Positions 9,042-19,176 of a stretch of 64,000 bases of DNA are shown here, one piece after another (position 1 is the stretch's first letter; each line of letters begins with the position of its first letter). The position numbers were made by a program, and so were the translations under genes. Source of the stretch: an uncultured Coprococcus sp. Lineage in GTDB: Bacteria; Bacillota; Clostridia; Lachnospirales; Lachnospiraceae. The notes under the pieces are model-generated. The model searched no databases. It worked only from the letters and a program-made list of their open reading frames with translations, and was not told the origin of the DNA. The stretch spans positions 1 to 64,000 of the forward strand of contig URJI01000002.1 in assembly GCA_900548215.1 (NCBI GenBank), given 5' to 3'.

Positions 9042-9716
9042 ATGCCACCTATCACCAACGATTGGGCTGAACACTTAAAGCCTGAATACAAAAAAGACTA
9101 TTATAAAAAACTATTTGATTTTGTTGGAAGTGCCTACAGCACCCAGACTGTGTACCCTCCCTCTGAGGACATTTTTAATGCATTCCACAAGACCCCGCTT
9201 TCACATGTAAAATGCGTCATCATCGGGCAGGATCCTTATCACGAGCCAGGGCAGGCGCATGGTCTGAGCTTCAGCGTCAAACCAGGGGTTGCTATCCCAC
9301 CATCACTTGTAAACATATACAAAGAACTGCACGATGATCTTGGCTGCTATATACCAAACAACGGCTATCTTGAAAAATGGGCTGACCAGGGTGTACTCAT
9401 GCTGAATGCTGTTCTGACGGTACAGGCACACAGAGCAGGATCACACCAGGGTAAAGGATGGGAGCAGTTCACTGACGCTGCGATCAGAATCCTCAATGAA
9501 CAGAACCGTCCTATCGTATTTATATTGTGGGGATCTTATGCGCAGAAAAAGGCAGCATTCCTGAACAATCCAAATCATCTGATACTGAAATCCGCACATC
9601 CAAGTCCACTATCAGTATACAGAGGATTCTGGGGAAGCAGACCTTTCAGCAAAACAAATGAATTTTTGGAATCACACGGAGTCACACCTATTGACTGGCA
9701 GATTGAGAACATATAA
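9042..9716 (+). CDS. ung: Uracil-DNA glycosylase
   Basis: 224 residues from the ATG nine bases after AAGGAGG. Ung removes uracil from DNA to start base excision repair. Family 1 motifs are complete: the water-activating GQDPYH with following QAHGLSFSV, a VLMLNAVLTV core strand and the uracil-binding HPSPLS loop near the C-terminus. Length is normal. The phosphatase gene follows 33 bp later and may be co-transcribed. Confidence 0.95.
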   Translation: MPPITNDWAEHLKPEYKKDYYKKLFDFVGSAYSTQTVYPPSEDIFNAFHKTPLSHVKCVIIGQDPYHEPGQAHGLSFSVKPGVAIPPSLVNIYKELHDDLGCYIPNNGYLEKWADQGVLMLNAVLTVQAHRAGSHQGKGWEQFTDAAIRILNEQNRPIVFILWGSYAQKKAAFLNNPNHLILKSAHPSPLSVYRGFWGSRPFSKTNEFLESHGVTPIDWQIENI

Positions 9717-9749
9717 TAAAAAGCAATGTTTTGGAGGCACGCACATACC

Positions 9750-10358
9750 ATGGAGATTTATATTGTAAGACACGGTGAAACCGTGTGGAACGAAAAGAAA
9801 CTGCTTCAGGGCAGAACTGATATCGAACTGAATGAAAACGGAAGAAAACTTGCCCGGATAACCGGCGAAAACCTGGCAGGCACACATTTTGATGTTGTTT
9901 ATTCCAGCCCCCTTAAAAGGGCTTATGAGACTGCGCAGCTTATAGTCGGGGATAGAGATATTCCAATAATAAAAAATGACTTGATAAAGGAGATGTGTTT
10001 CGGAGACTGGGAAGGTCAGAATATGTCCGAACTTCTCAAAGACGACGGTCAGGATTTCAAATACTTCTTCAAGCAGCCACAGCTTTATAAACCGACAAGC
10101 CACGGCGAATCATTTGAAGAACTGTGCAGGCGGGCTGCAAAATTCATGACTGAGTATATCGAACCTCTGGAAAGCAAATACTCCAGAGTGATGATAGTCG
10201 CCCACGGCGCCATAAACAAAGCCATGATGATGCATGTAAAGAAACACGATATGGCAGATTTCTGGACAGGCGGACTGCAGCAGAACTGCAATGTTATAAT
10301 ATTAAACCTTTCGGGTGGGCACTACGATATCATAGATGAAACCAGGATATTCTATTAA
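9750..10358 (+). CDS. Histidine phosphatase family protein (phosphoglycerate mutase-like)
   Basis: 202 residues. Catalytic RHGET at residues 7-11, a YSSPLKRAYETA segment, the acid residue in ..EMCFGDWEG.., and the second histidine in VAHGAIN. The substrate cannot be told from sequence; members include phosphoglycerate mutases, sugar phosphatases and alpha-ribazole phosphatases. A GGAGG lies 12 bases before the chosen ATG; an in-frame ATG at 9726 precedes it without a ribosome site. Confidence 0.85.
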   Translation: MEIYIVRHGETVWNEKKLLQGRTDIELNENGRKLARITGENLAGTHFDVVYSSPLKRAYETAQLIVGDRDIPIIKNDLIKEMCFGDWEGQNMSELLKDDGQDFKYFFKQPQLYKPTSHGESFEELCRRAAKFMTEYIEPLESKYSRVMIVAHGAINKAMMMHVKKHDMADFWTGGLQQNCNVIILNLSGGHYDIIDETRIFY

Positions 10359-10390
10359 TAGAGTGTTCTATTAAAGTGCTACGGAAGCCA

Positions 10391-10954
10391 TCAGTGCCTG
10401 AGATTCAGCGCAGTCTGAACCTCAAGTATCTGGTCTTCTATCATATCTGCCAGCTTATATATCTCGGAATTGTATCTACCGTCAATATGCTTCATGGTTT
10501 CAGGAAGCGGATTGAGTATATCGGTATAGGACTGGTTCACTTTCTTCTGTATCCACCTCTTGTCAGGCATATACACTATCGTCCTGAGATTATGAAGTCT
10601 GTCAGCCAGCTTGACAAGCACTGTTCTATACGATGCATGGGTAAACAGTCTTCTGGAATATACGGAAAATGGCTCCCCATCAACACGAGTCATAAGATCT
10701 ACTTCTCTCCTGATATCCTCGCCAAATTCAGCCTCTATATCCTCAAGCGTGCACGCTGTATCCTCCACTGTATCATGAAGCAGCGCAATGATCAGAACTT
10801 CCTCATCGTCAATATGACACTCATCCTTCAATATTCCGTATACACCAAGTATATGTTCTTCATAATAAGGAACCTGTCCATCATGTCCCTGGCGCATCTG
10901 CCCTGCATGATAGTATCTTGCCATATCCATAGCTTTGCAAATTCTATCTGTCAT
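10391..10954 (-). CDS. HD-domain hydrolase of the SpoT/MESH1 type
   Basis: 187 residues. The HD signature of (p)ppGpp hydrolases is present: an early HAGQMRQ..PYYEHI-like segment (here PYYEEHI), LLHDTVED (about residue 60) and KLADRLHNLRTI. Stand-alone proteins with this set resemble small alarmone hydrolases that remove the 3' pyrophosphate of ppGpp. No synthetase domain is attached. The window also encodes a RelQ-type synthetase at 42570. Hydrolase activity is inferred from motifs only. Confidence 0.75.
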   Translation of the reverse strand: MTDRICKAMDMARYYHAGQMRQGHDGQVPYYEEHILGVYGILKDECHIDDEEVLIIALLHDTVEDTACTLEDIEAEFGEDIRREVDLMTRVDGEPFSVYSRRLFTHASYRTVLVKLADRLHNLRTIVYMPDKRWIQKKVNQSYTDILNPLPETMKHIDGRYNSEIYKLADMIEDQILEVQTALNLRH

Positions 10955-11086
10955 CTTTTATCCCTTTCAGTCGTTCCCAAACTGCTAAAAGTATAACATA
11001 GCGGCCTTGAATAATCCATGTATTTTTTATATACTTAACAAATGTGTAATGCAAAATTTGAACATAATTTTACAAGGAGTTACAAA

Positions 11087-13231
11087 ATGGATATCATCAA
11101 AAAGATCGCCCAGGAGGTAGGCTGCCGCAGCAACCAGGCAGAAGCAGCGGTAAAGCTTATAGACGAGGGCTACACTATTCCTTTTATCGCACGTTATAGA
11201 AAAGAAGCCACCGGTTCACTAAACGACGAGCAACTCAGGCTTCTTCATGAAAGGCTTACATACCTGAGAAATCTTGAGGACAAGAAGTCTCAGGTTATAG
11301 CCAGCATAGACGAACAGGGCAAACTCACACCAGAGCTCAAAAAAGAGATTGAAGCGGCAGAAACCATGGTCCTTGTCGATGATCTGTACAGACCTTTCAG
11401 GCCTAAGCGAAAGACCAGGGCAACCATTGCTCAAGCCAAAGGACTTGAAGGACTTGCCAACATCATCACACTTCAGATGCCTGGAAGTGACATCGCAAAG
11501 GAGGCCGAAAAATATATATCAGAAGAAAAAGGTGTTGAGTCGACAAATGAGGCCATCTCTGGTGCAATGGACATAATTGCAGAGAACATATCAGACACTG
11601 CAGATTACAGAAAAGTCATCAGAGAGCTAACCATGAAAAAGGGAACTGTTGTAACTTCAGCAAAAGATCCAGAAGCAGAATCTGTATACGAAATGTACTA
11701 CGATTTCTCAACACCCGTATCAAAAATGACAGGCTACAGAACCCTTGCCATAAACAGGGGTGAAAAGGAGAAGTTTATCACAGTTAAGATAGAAGCACCT
11801 GTGGATGAGATAATCTCCTATCTCGAAAAAAAGACAATCACAGGAAATAATCCTGAGGCATCCAAAATACTCTCAGATACCATAGCCGACAGTTACGTCA
11901 GACTTATAGCCCCCGCAATAGATAGGGAGATCCGCAATTACCTGACGGAAAACGCCGAAGACGGAGCCATCAAAGTATTTGCATCCAATCTCCAACAGCT
12001 CCTCATGCAGCCGCCAATTGCCGGTCAGACAGTCCTCGGATGGGATCCGGCGTTCAGAACAGGATGCAAACTTGCAGTTGTGGATCCTACAGGAAAGGTT
12101 CTCGATACCGTAGTCATCTTCCCTACGGCACCGCAGAAAAAAGTTGCAGAAGCAAAGAAAATTTTGAAGGCACTCATAAAAAAATACGGCATAACTCTGA
12201 TATCAGTAGGAAACGGCACAGCATCAAGAGAATCTGAGATGGTCATCGCCGAGCTTATCAGTGAACTCGACACACCAGTACAGTATGTTATAACCAACGA
12301 AGCAGGTGCATCCGTGTATTCTGCAAGCAAGCTGGCAACAGAAGAATTTCCTAACTTCGACGTAGGTCAACGAAGCGCTGCATCCATCGCGAGAAGAGTC
12401 CAGGATCCACTTGCAGAGCTTGTAAAGATAGACCCAAAGGCCATCGGTGTCGGTCAATACCAGCATGATATGAATCAGAAAAAACTCTCCGAAGCACTGG
12501 ACGCAGTTGTTGAAGATTCTGTAAACAAAGTCGGTGTGGATCTGAACACAGCATCAGCTCCGCTCATGGAACACATATCCGGAATCAACAAAACGCTTGC
12601 AAAAAATATTGTGGACTACAGAGAAGCCAACGGCCGCTTCAACGCAAGAAAGGAATTGCTCAAGGTTGCAAAACTCGGTCCAAAGGCATATGAACAGTGT
12701 GCAGGATTTATGAGGATCAACGGAGGTTCCAATCCACTTGACGCAACATCTGTTCACCCAGAGAGCTACGATATTGCCACAAAATTACTTGAAAATGTGG
12801 GGTACACCACCGATGACATCTCAAGCGGACGTCTGACAGGCATATCAAAATCAATAAAAAACATTAAGGAACTGGCACAAAAGCTTGGAACTGGCACCAT
12901 CACATTGAACGACATCATCCGTGAACTTGAAAAACCGGCCAGAGACCCCCGTGACGAGATGCCTAAACCGATCCTGCGCGGCGATGTCCTTGACATGAAG
13001 GATCTCACAGAGGGCATGATCCTTAAAGGTACAGTGCGAAATGTCATCGACTTCGGCGCATTTGTCGACATCGGAGTACATCAGGACGGTCTCGTGCACA
13101 TCTCAGAGATGTCCGACCACTATATAAAGCACCCACTTGACGTCGTCAGCGTCGGAGACATTATTCAGGTAAAAGTCCTGAGTGTAGACCTCAAGAAAAA
13201 CAGAATACAGTTATCAATGAAAGGCATCTAG
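11087..13231 (+). CDS. tex: Tex-like S1 RNA-binding protein
   Basis: 714 residues. Order: helical N-terminus with the Tex motif GYTIPFIARYRKEATGSL, a YqgF/RNase H-like domain (GWDPAFRTGCKLAVVD), helix-hairpin-helix repeats (about 480-580), and a C-terminal S1 domain (about 640-712, LKGTVRNVIDFGAFVDIG). Tex is a conserved nucleic-acid-binding protein associated with transcription. The ATG at 11087 follows AAGGAG; the upstream in-frame ATG lacks a site. Divergent from the HD hydrolase gene. Confidence 0.92.
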   Translation: MDIIKKIAQEVGCRSNQAEAAVKLIDEGYTIPFIARYRKEATGSLNDEQLRLLHERLTYLRNLEDKKSQVIASIDEQGKLTPELKKEIEAAETMVLVDDLYRPFRPKRKTRATIAQAKGLEGLANIITLQMPGSDIAKEAEKYISEEKGVESTNEAISGAMDIIAENISDTADYRKVIRELTMKKGTVVTSAKDPEAESVYEMYYDFSTPVSKMTGYRTLAINRGEKEKFITVKIEAPVDEIISYLEKKTITGNNPEASKILSDTIADSYVRLIAPAIDREIRNYLTENAEDGAIKVFASNLQQLLMQPPIAGQTVLGWDPAFRTGCKLAVVDPTGKVLDTVVIFPTAPQKKVAEAKKILKALIKKYGITLISVGNGTASRESEMVIAELISELDTPVQYVITNEAGASVYSASKLATEEFPNFDVGQRSAASIARRVQDPLAELVKIDPKAIGVGQYQHDMNQKKLSEALDAVVEDSVNKVGVDLNTASAPLMEHISGINKTLAKNIVDYREANGRFNARKELLKVAKLGPKAYEQCAGFMRINGGSNPLDATSVHPESYDIATKLLENVGYTTDDISSGRLTGISKSIKNIKELAQKLGTGTITLNDIIRELEKPARDPRDEMPKPILRGDVLDMKDLTEGMILKGTVRNVIDFGAFVDIGVHQDGLVHISEMSDHYIKHPLDVVSVGDIIQVKVLSVDLKKNRIQLSMKGI

Positions 13232-13247
13232 CCCAGTAACAAAATAC

Positions 13248-13295
13248 AGCCTCCTGCATAGTTTATTATGAGAAACTTATGTATGGAGGCTTTTT
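13248..13295 (+). terminator. Terminator of tex overlapping the cotJA ribosome site
   Basis: AGCCTCC (13248-13254) pairs with GGAGGCT (13285-13291), followed by TTTTT. The right arm contains the GGAGG that serves cotJA at 13297, so the same hairpin can end tex transcription and hide the cotJA ribosome site in any read-through RNA. Confidence 0.7.
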
Positions 13296-13296
13296 C

Positions 13297-13569
13297 ATGG
13301 ATTCAAGCAGAAGTTGCAACAGAAACGTTCAGAATCGTTGTTACTACAATCAGGGCGCATCTGTGAAGTATGTACCACATCCCAGGACCCCCCAGCAGTC
13401 AGATGCCGGCGAAAAGTCCTGTTCCAAACCAGTTGACAATCAGCCCATCGGCATGGCATATATACCCGAACAACCATTTGACAATCTGTACGATGCCAAA
13501 TGTGGTCTTAGAGAGGGAACTATGTTCAAAAACCTCAATCTCATATTCTGTGGAGCAAGGGGGAAATAA
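13297..13569 (+). CDS. cotJA: Spore coat protein CotJA
   Basis: 90 residues. The C-terminal half has the CotJA pattern GMAYIPEQPFDNLYD and a GTMF..LNLIF.G ending; the N-terminus is Asn/Cys-rich. CotJA is a small inner-coat component that acts with CotJB and CotJC. GGAGG eight bases before the ATG at 13297. Its stop overlaps the cotJB start by one base. Confidence 0.85.
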   Translation: MDSSRSCNRNVQNRCYYNQGASVKYVPHPRTPQQSDAGEKSCSKPVDNQPIGMAYIPEQPFDNLYDAKCGLREGTMFKNLNLIFCGARGK

Positions 13570-13835
13570 TGATGAATACAATGAGTCAAAAACAGCTTAT
13601 GCGTTTTATAACCGAAGTTTCATTTGCTATGGATGACATTGCACTTTATCTCGATCTTCATCCTACATGTAAACAGGCCATTACAAGTTACGAAAGCTAC
13701 AAAAACATGCGTCAACAGGCGGTGAAGGACTATACGAATATGTACGGACCGCTAAATAAATATCAGGTAACCAGTAATAATTGTTTTTCATGGATCAATG
13801 ATCCATGGCCATGGGAAGGGGAGTGTAACTGCTAA
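13569..13835 (+). CDS. cotJB: Spore coat protein CotJB
   Basis: 88 residues; the CotJB hallmarks LMRFITEVSFAMDDIALYLDLHP and the C-terminal WINDPWPWEGEC are present. Ribosome site AAGGGGG. Overlaps both neighbours by one base, indicating tight translational coupling in cotJABC. Confidence 0.88.
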   Translation: MMNTMSQKQLMRFITEVSFAMDDIALYLDLHPTCKQAITSYESYKNMRQQAVKDYTNMYGPLNKYQVTSNNCFSWINDPWPWEGECNC

Positions 13836-14458
13836 TGTGGATTTACGAAAAAAGGCTGCAATTTCCGGTAAACATCAAGGAGACCAACGCAAAACTTGCA
13901 CAGGATATCATAAGCCAATACGGAGGTCCCGACGGCGAAATGGGGGCTTCAATGAGGTATCTGTCTCAGAGATATTCCATGCCTGGCAAGAAAGTTAAAG
14001 CAGCACTAACAGACATCGGCACCGAGGAACTCGCCCACCTGGAGATTGTCGCAGCCATCATATATCAGCTCACTAGGGATCTCAGCATTGAAGAGATAAA
14101 GGCGTCCGGTTTTGACAAATACTATATTGACCACACTATAGGCATATGGCCCCAGGCTGCAGGAGGAATTCCATTCAATGCATGCGAATTTCAGTGCAAA
14201 GGAGATGCCATCACTGATCTTTTTGAAGATATGGCAGCGGAGCAGAAAGCCCGTTCAACCTATGACAATATCCTCCGTCTGTGCAAGGATCATCCAGATG
14301 TGTATGAACCTATCAAATTCCTGCGCGCAAGGGAAGTTGTACACTTCCAGAGATTCGGAGAATGCCTGGAGGCAGTAAAAGAAGATCTTGATTCAAAGAA
14401 CTATTATGCTTTCAACCCGTCATTTGACACAAAAGCTCCATGCGTAAAGAAATCTTGA
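13835..14458 (+). CDS. cotJC: CotJC, manganese-catalase family coat protein
   Basis: 207 residues with a ferritin-like di-metal fold: metal-ligand motifs in GTEELAHLEIV (E and H) and AAEQKARSTYD, plus REVVHFQRFGE near the C-terminus. The family is manganese catalase; CotJC is its spore-coat member. Last gene of the operon. Confidence 0.9.
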   Translation: MWIYEKRLQFPVNIKETNAKLAQDIISQYGGPDGEMGASMRYLSQRYSMPGKKVKAALTDIGTEELAHLEIVAAIIYQLTRDLSIEEIKASGFDKYYIDHTIGIWPQAAGGIPFNACEFQCKGDAITDLFEDMAAEQKARSTYDNILRLCKDHPDVYEPIKFLRAREVVHFQRFGECLEAVKEDLDSKNYYAFNPSFDTKAPCVKKS

Positions 14459-14518
14459 AATATGAGAGTTCAAATGATAAAATAATGGCACTTTACAAAA
14501 GACGAGGTATAACATACT

Positions 14519-15478
14519 ATGGCTTACACCTGTTCACAGAAAATCGGTATTATTCTTGTACTATCCTGCGGAATTATGTGGGGAATCAGCGGTGTACTGG
14601 GACAATATATATTTCAGTCATCCAATATGAACGCCGTTCAATTATCTATAATAAGGCAGTTCGTATCGGGGATTGTTTTACTGCTTATCAGTGCAGTTAA
14701 GCGTGACAAAAAGGCCTTGACCATATGGGCAAGGCCTAAATCTATATGCTCTCTTATATTCTTTTCAATAGCAGGAATAATGGGTGTACAATTCACTTAT
14801 TTCGCTTCTATCGAGCATTCCAATGCGGCAACAGGAACTGTAATACAATTTACATACATTATAATGATTCTTATATTCACAACATTTTTCATGCACAAAA
14901 AACCGCACCTATATGAGACCATATCTGTAGTCTGCGCATTTATTGGAATATTTCTCATAGCAACACACGGCAGCTTCAACTCCCTTGCAATTTCCAGACC
15001 GGCACTTATATGGGGACTCAGTTCCGCAGTATGTTTCACTATATACTGCCTGTATCCGCAAAAGCTTTATAACAATTACGGCATCATAAATGTAGTTGGA
15101 TGGGGATCTCTGGCAGCTTCAATTTTTCTTGCTGTCATCACTCAAACTTTCACCTTTCCACATATGCAGCCACGATTGTGGGTTGCCGCCATGGCAGTTG
15201 CAACATTTGGATCGCTTATTCCTTTCACAATATATGGAATTGGAATCGGTATTCTTGGAAGCGTAAAGGCAAGCCTGTTCGTAACCGTAGAACCCATCTC
15301 AAGTGCACTGCTCACATGGCTTTTTCTTGGAACCACCTTCACATTTATGGATATTTGCGGTTTTCTATTGATTCTCGGATCTATAGAAACCGTTGCAATT
15401 CTCACATTTAAAACCGAAAAGCATCTTGTTAAAGCAGAACAGACAATACCCAATTCTGCCCCTCCAGAAAAACATTGA
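14519..15478 (+). CDS. EamA/DMT family transporter
   Basis: 319 residues with about ten membrane helices in two EamA repeats (GIMWGISGVLGQYIF at the start; a second repeat from about 165 with ALIWGLSSAVCFTIYCLYP). The drug/metabolite transporter superfamily exports or imports small metabolites; the substrate is unknown. The ribosome site (GAGGTATAA) is rather distant (about 13 bases). Confidence 0.85.
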   Translation: MAYTCSQKIGIILVLSCGIMWGISGVLGQYIFQSSNMNAVQLSIIRQFVSGIVLLLISAVKRDKKALTIWARPKSICSLIFFSIAGIMGVQFTYFASIEHSNAATGTVIQFTYIIMILIFTTFFMHKKPHLYETISVVCAFIGIFLIATHGSFNSLAISRPALIWGLSSAVCFTIYCLYPQKLYNNYGIINVVGWGSLAASIFLAVITQTFTFPHMQPRLWVAAMAVATFGSLIPFTIYGIGIGILGSVKASLFVTVEPISSALLTWLFLGTTFTFMDICGFLLILGSIETVAILTFKTEKHLVKAEQTIPNSAPPEKH

Positions 15479-15483
15479 CACAG

Positions 15484-17307
15484 TCAATATTTTTCAAGTG
15501 TCTCCACCGCAACACTCAATAGATTGCGGTAATACATTTTTTCTTTTATACTTGCACTTTGCCTGCTGAGACTATCATGCAGGCTTTCTTTATATCCATT
15601 TTTAGTCTGAAGGTCCACTCTCTTTTTATGCAGTTCATCCCTTTCATTCTCAAGAACCTGCAAATCGTTTATAAGAATGTCTGAGTCTGTTTCGTATTCA
15701 TCCTCATATAATCGATGCCTGATATGAGCCATATGCCTGTAGATACCATACCCGGCATAATACAGCAGTGCTGTAATAAGAATCAGCCCCAAAATGGTTC
15801 TTCCAAGCGCACCGCTGACCGCATACCCAGCTTTTCCCCCAGTCACAGCCGCCAGTACCAAAACCGCCGCAATACATGCCAACATCGCAGGCACAAACAC
15901 GGTCCTGAATACTATACGCATCTTTTTTCTTCTCTTCTGTCTGGGAAGTTCAGCCAATCTGTTTCGCAGTGTCTTGATCTTTAGCTCTACACCGCGCTCA
16001 CCAGCCCAGGTTCTGTTAAGTTCGTCAAGGACATCTGGACTGACTTCATACTTTCTTTTAGTATCTTCATAGAATACCATATCCGGATCCTTATCATACA
16101 CATCTTTTTGCGCAGACAATATCGTAAGCACCTGGCATCTGGTCCTCTCAAACATATCCGCTCCCATCTTATAACTGCTATGCATATATATACCTGACGT
16201 ATCTATCATAGTGTCGACAGCCAGCTTTATACCCTCCCTGTGCTCAAGATCTGCTGAATACATACTATCCAGAAGACTTCCAAACTGATTATTTTTATTT
16301 GCACGCTGGTACTTTTCATAATCATTTCTATCATAATTTTCACCATTTACATTCAGAATACGGAATTCTGAAAGGCACTCGGATATATCAAAATTCTTTT
16401 CGCAGTTATCCTTTCTGACTATATTTACAGTATAGATATTCTGTCTGCCTTCCGTTGCTATAATTCGCAGGATATCATTCCTTAGATCATGCTCTTTTGT
16501 ATAATTTGTAACCGGGTAGTCTATTGTTTTATACGTTCGCCTGGCAGCCGGAACAAATTCTATAGAAGTTTCCGGATTTCCCAATATACCATATATATAT
16601 CCATGCGCCCCCGCAGACGCAGCCGACACAGATTCAGGACTTCCCGGATATGCCGCTTTCCCGGAAATCTGTACAGAATACTTCTGTCTGCCTCCAAGGG
16701 CTATATAATCAAATCCCGTTTTCCTGAGCCTGCCAAAATCAACAGACATACATCCAGCTGTGCCCCCGCTAAACAGCAGCACCTTTTTCCCCTTATCGGC
16801 ATCTAAATCAATATCATCTACACATACAGAATTCATCCTCCTGGCAAAATAGCTGATTCCATAAAAATGAATATCCTTATTAGGAAAATAGAGATGATCG
16901 ACCGCCATAGTAGCGCCGGCATCCCGCACCGCATACCTGACATCATCTTTCAACAGCTCCTCATTATACGTTCTTCCCATAACATACACGCCTGGGCCAA
17001 ATCTATATTCAGACAGCATTGAACCCTCACCCATGCAGTCATACCTGCCCGTCACATATATGACACTCGTCTCCTCAAGTCTGGAAAATGCTCTGTTTAC
17101 CCTGTCCAGCTCACATTTCCCAGGCTGATGTCCAAACAGATTACCAGATATGAATATGAAATCCACTCTCCTGTCATTTGCATAATCTATTATATTTTCA
17201 AATGTATCATATATCTCTTCCGCTCTTTCCTGCGACCAGGAGTATTCTGGATCAGGGGTGCTTCCAAGCATTACATCAGATATATGTATAAAACTCATAA
17301 AACTCAT
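15484..17307 (-). CDS. Membrane protein with an eroded SbcD/Mre11-like phosphoesterase domain
   Basis: 607 residues, start chosen five bases after GGAG. The first 340 residues align by eye with calcineurin-type nucleases (SbcD/YhaO), but each metal motif is altered: HISDVMLG instead of D-x-H, FISGNLFG instead of GDLFD, GRYD instead of GNHD, and LGGRQ instead of GHxH. A pair of membrane helices (about 470-530) and a C-terminal coiled coil follow. No SbcC/YhaN partner is adjacent. It is probably catalytically dead and membrane-tethered; the function is unknown. Confidence 0.65.
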   Translation of the reverse strand: MSFMSFIHISDVMLGSTPDPEYSWSQERAEEIYDTFENIIDYANDRRVDFIFISGNLFGHQPGKCELDRVNRAFSRLEETSVIYVTGRYDCMGEGSMLSEYRFGPGVYVMGRTYNEELLKDDVRYAVRDAGATMAVDHLYFPNKDIHFYGISYFARRMNSVCVDDIDLDADKGKKVLLFSGGTAGCMSVDFGRLRKTGFDYIALGGRQKYSVQISGKAAYPGSPESVSAASAGAHGYIYGILGNPETSIEFVPAARRTYKTIDYPVTNYTKEHDLRNDILRIIATEGRQNIYTVNIVRKDNCEKNFDISECLSEFRILNVNGENYDRNDYEKYQRANKNNQFGSLLDSMYSADLEHREGIKLAVDTMIDTSGIYMHSSYKMGADMFERTRCQVLTILSAQKDVYDKDPDMVFYEDTKRKYEVSPDVLDELNRTWAGERGVELKIKTLRNRLAELPRQKRRKKMRIVFRTVFVPAMLACIAAVLVLAAVTGGKAGYAVSGALGRTILGLILITALLYYAGYGIYRHMAHIRHRLYEDEYETDSDILINDLQVLENERDELHKKRVDLQTKNGYKESLHDSLSRQSASIKEKMYYRNLLSVAVETLEKY

Positions 17308-17453
17308 AAAAACTCCAAACAAGAACTAAAATATATATTTATATCATAATACCATAGTTGGCCATCTCAAGCACAGGCAATATAAAAAAAAGATGTTTAA
17401 TCTTCCGGCGTTTTTTTGTCAAGTTTTTTGTATGTTTAACTTGCCTTTCTCAA

Positions 17454-17482
17454 TTGACTTTTAAATATAGCTTGCTTATAAT
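17454..17482 (+). promoter_or_regulatory. pyrG promoter
   Basis: TTGACT (17454-17459), 17-bp spacer, TATAAT (17477-17482), about 40 bp before the start codon. The likely first transcribed bases are not the GGG run used for CTP-responsive attenuation in some Gram-positive pyrG genes. Confidence 0.8.
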
Positions 17483-17523
17483 ATGTAAATGTAGTTTTTT
17501 GAAGTTTTATGGAGGATATAATT

Positions 17524-19140
17524 ATGGCAGTCAAGTATGTGTTTGTCACTGGAGGCGTTGTATCCGGTCTCGGCAAAGGTATAACCGCAGCTTCGCTTGG
17601 ACGTCTTCTCAAGATGAGAGGCTATAAAGTCACAAGCCAGAAGTTCGATCCATATATCAACATTGATCCCGGAACCATGAACCCTATCCAGCACGGTGAA
17701 GTATTCGTAACAGATGATGGCGCAGAGACCGATCTTGATCTTGGTCACTATGAACGTTTTATTGATGAAAGTCTCAACAAGAATTCAAATGTAACAACCG
17801 GTAAAGTCTATTGGAGTATATTACAAAAGGAACGACACGGAGACTTTGGTGGTCACACAGTCCAGGTAGTTCCACATATAACCAATGAGATCAAAGACAG
17901 ATTCTACAGGAATCCCGATGCAAATGACACAGAGGTTGCCATCATAGAGATAGGCGGAACCGTCGGCGATATAGAAAGCCAGCCTTTCCTCGAGGCTATC
18001 AGACAGTTCCAGCACGAAGTCGGTCCAAACAACAGCATTATGATACACGTAACTCTCATCCCATACCTCAAAGCATCCGGCGAGATCAAGACAAAACCAA
18101 CTCAGGCGAGTGTCAAAAATCTCCAGGGAATGGGTATCCAGCCAGATATACTTGTATGCCGTTCGGATCTTCCTCTGGATCAGAGCATAAAGGATAAGAT
18201 TGCACTATTCTGCAACGTACCAAGTAAGAACGTTATACAAAATCTGGATGTCGATGTGCTGTACGAAGTTCCACTTGCGATGGAAAAGGAGCATCTGGCA
18301 GATGTTGTTTGTGAATGTCTCAATATGGAATGTCCTCCACCCGAAGAGCATGCATGGAATGAATGGACCAGCATGATAGACGCATGGAAGCATCCTACAA
18401 AGAAAGTTCAAGTGGCGCTTGTTGGCAAATATGTATCTCTCCACGACGCCTATATATCTGTGGTTGAGGCTCTCAAACATGCAGGCGTTGCCAACAAAGC
18501 TGAGGTTGAGATAAAGTGGGTTGACTCAGAGCTCGTCACAGAGGAAAATGTAGATGATATGCTTGGAGATGTAGATGGAATCCTCGTTCCCGGCGGATTC
18601 GGCGACAGAGGTATCGAGGGAATGATAACCTCAATCAAATATGCGCGTACACACAACATCCCTTATCTTGGTCTGTGCCTTGGAATGCAGCTCACCATAG
18701 TAGAATTTGCAAGAGATGTGCTTGGCTACACCGATGCCCACAGCTCCGAATTCAATCCAAACTCATTCCATCAGGTCATTCACATCATGCCAAATCAGCA
18801 CGATGTCACTGATCTTGGAGGAACACTCAGGCTCGGTTCATATCCTTGTGTACTTGCAAAAGATTCCAAGTCATATAAACTCTATGGTACAGAATATATT
18901 CACGAGCGCCACAGACACAGATATGAGGTCAACAACGACTACCGCCAGGCTCTCACCAACGCAGGAATGCAGCTTGCGGGAATGTCTCCAGACGGTCATA
19001 TCGTTGAGATGATCGAAATTCCTGATCACCCTTGGTTCATCGGAACTCAGGCACATCCTGAATTCAAATCAAGACCAAACAAGCCACATCCTCTTTTCAA
19101 GGGATTTGTAGCAGCATCACTTGAGCACCAGGGTAAATAA
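17524..19140 (+). CDS. pyrG: CTP synthase
   Basis: 538 residues; converts UTP to CTP with glutamine. N-terminal synthetase domain ([20 protein letters not shown] at residues 6-25, P-loop) and C-terminal class I glutaminase domain with the catalytic Cys in YLGLCLGMQ and His/Glu in HPEF near the end. Start chosen at 17524 because GGAGG lies eight bases upstream; an ATG at 17509 overlaps that site. Confidence 0.96.
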   Translation: MAVKYVFVTGGVVSGLGKGITAASLGRLLKMRGYKVTSQKFDPYINIDPGTMNPIQHGEVFVTDDGAETDLDLGHYERFIDESLNKNSNVTTGKVYWSILQKERHGDFGGHTVQVVPHITNEIKDRFYRNPDANDTEVAIIEIGGTVGDIESQPFLEAIRQFQHEVGPNNSIMIHVTLIPYLKASGEIKTKPTQASVKNLQGMGIQPDILVCRSDLPLDQSIKDKIALFCNVPSKNVIQNLDVDVLYEVPLAMEKEHLADVVCECLNMECPPPEEHAWNEWTSMIDAWKHPTKKVQVALVGKYVSLHDAYISVVEALKHAGVANKAEVEIKWVDSELVTEENVDDMLGDVDGILVPGGFGDRGIEGMITSIKYARTHNIPYLGLCLGMQLTIVEFARDVLGYTDAHSSEFNPNSFHQVIHIMPNQHDVTDLGGTLRLGSYPCVLAKDSKSYKLYGTEYIHERHRHRYEVNNDYRQALTNAGMQLAGMSPDGHIVEMIEIPDHPWFIGTQAHPEFKSRPNKPHPLFKGFVAASLEHQGK

Positions 19141-19176
19141 AAAAGACATACAACATAGCAGACGATCATATATAAT

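Noticed and set aside
10376..10996. 206-residue plus-strand frame
   Set aside because: Overlaps the HD-domain gene on the other strand, whose motifs are unambiguous.
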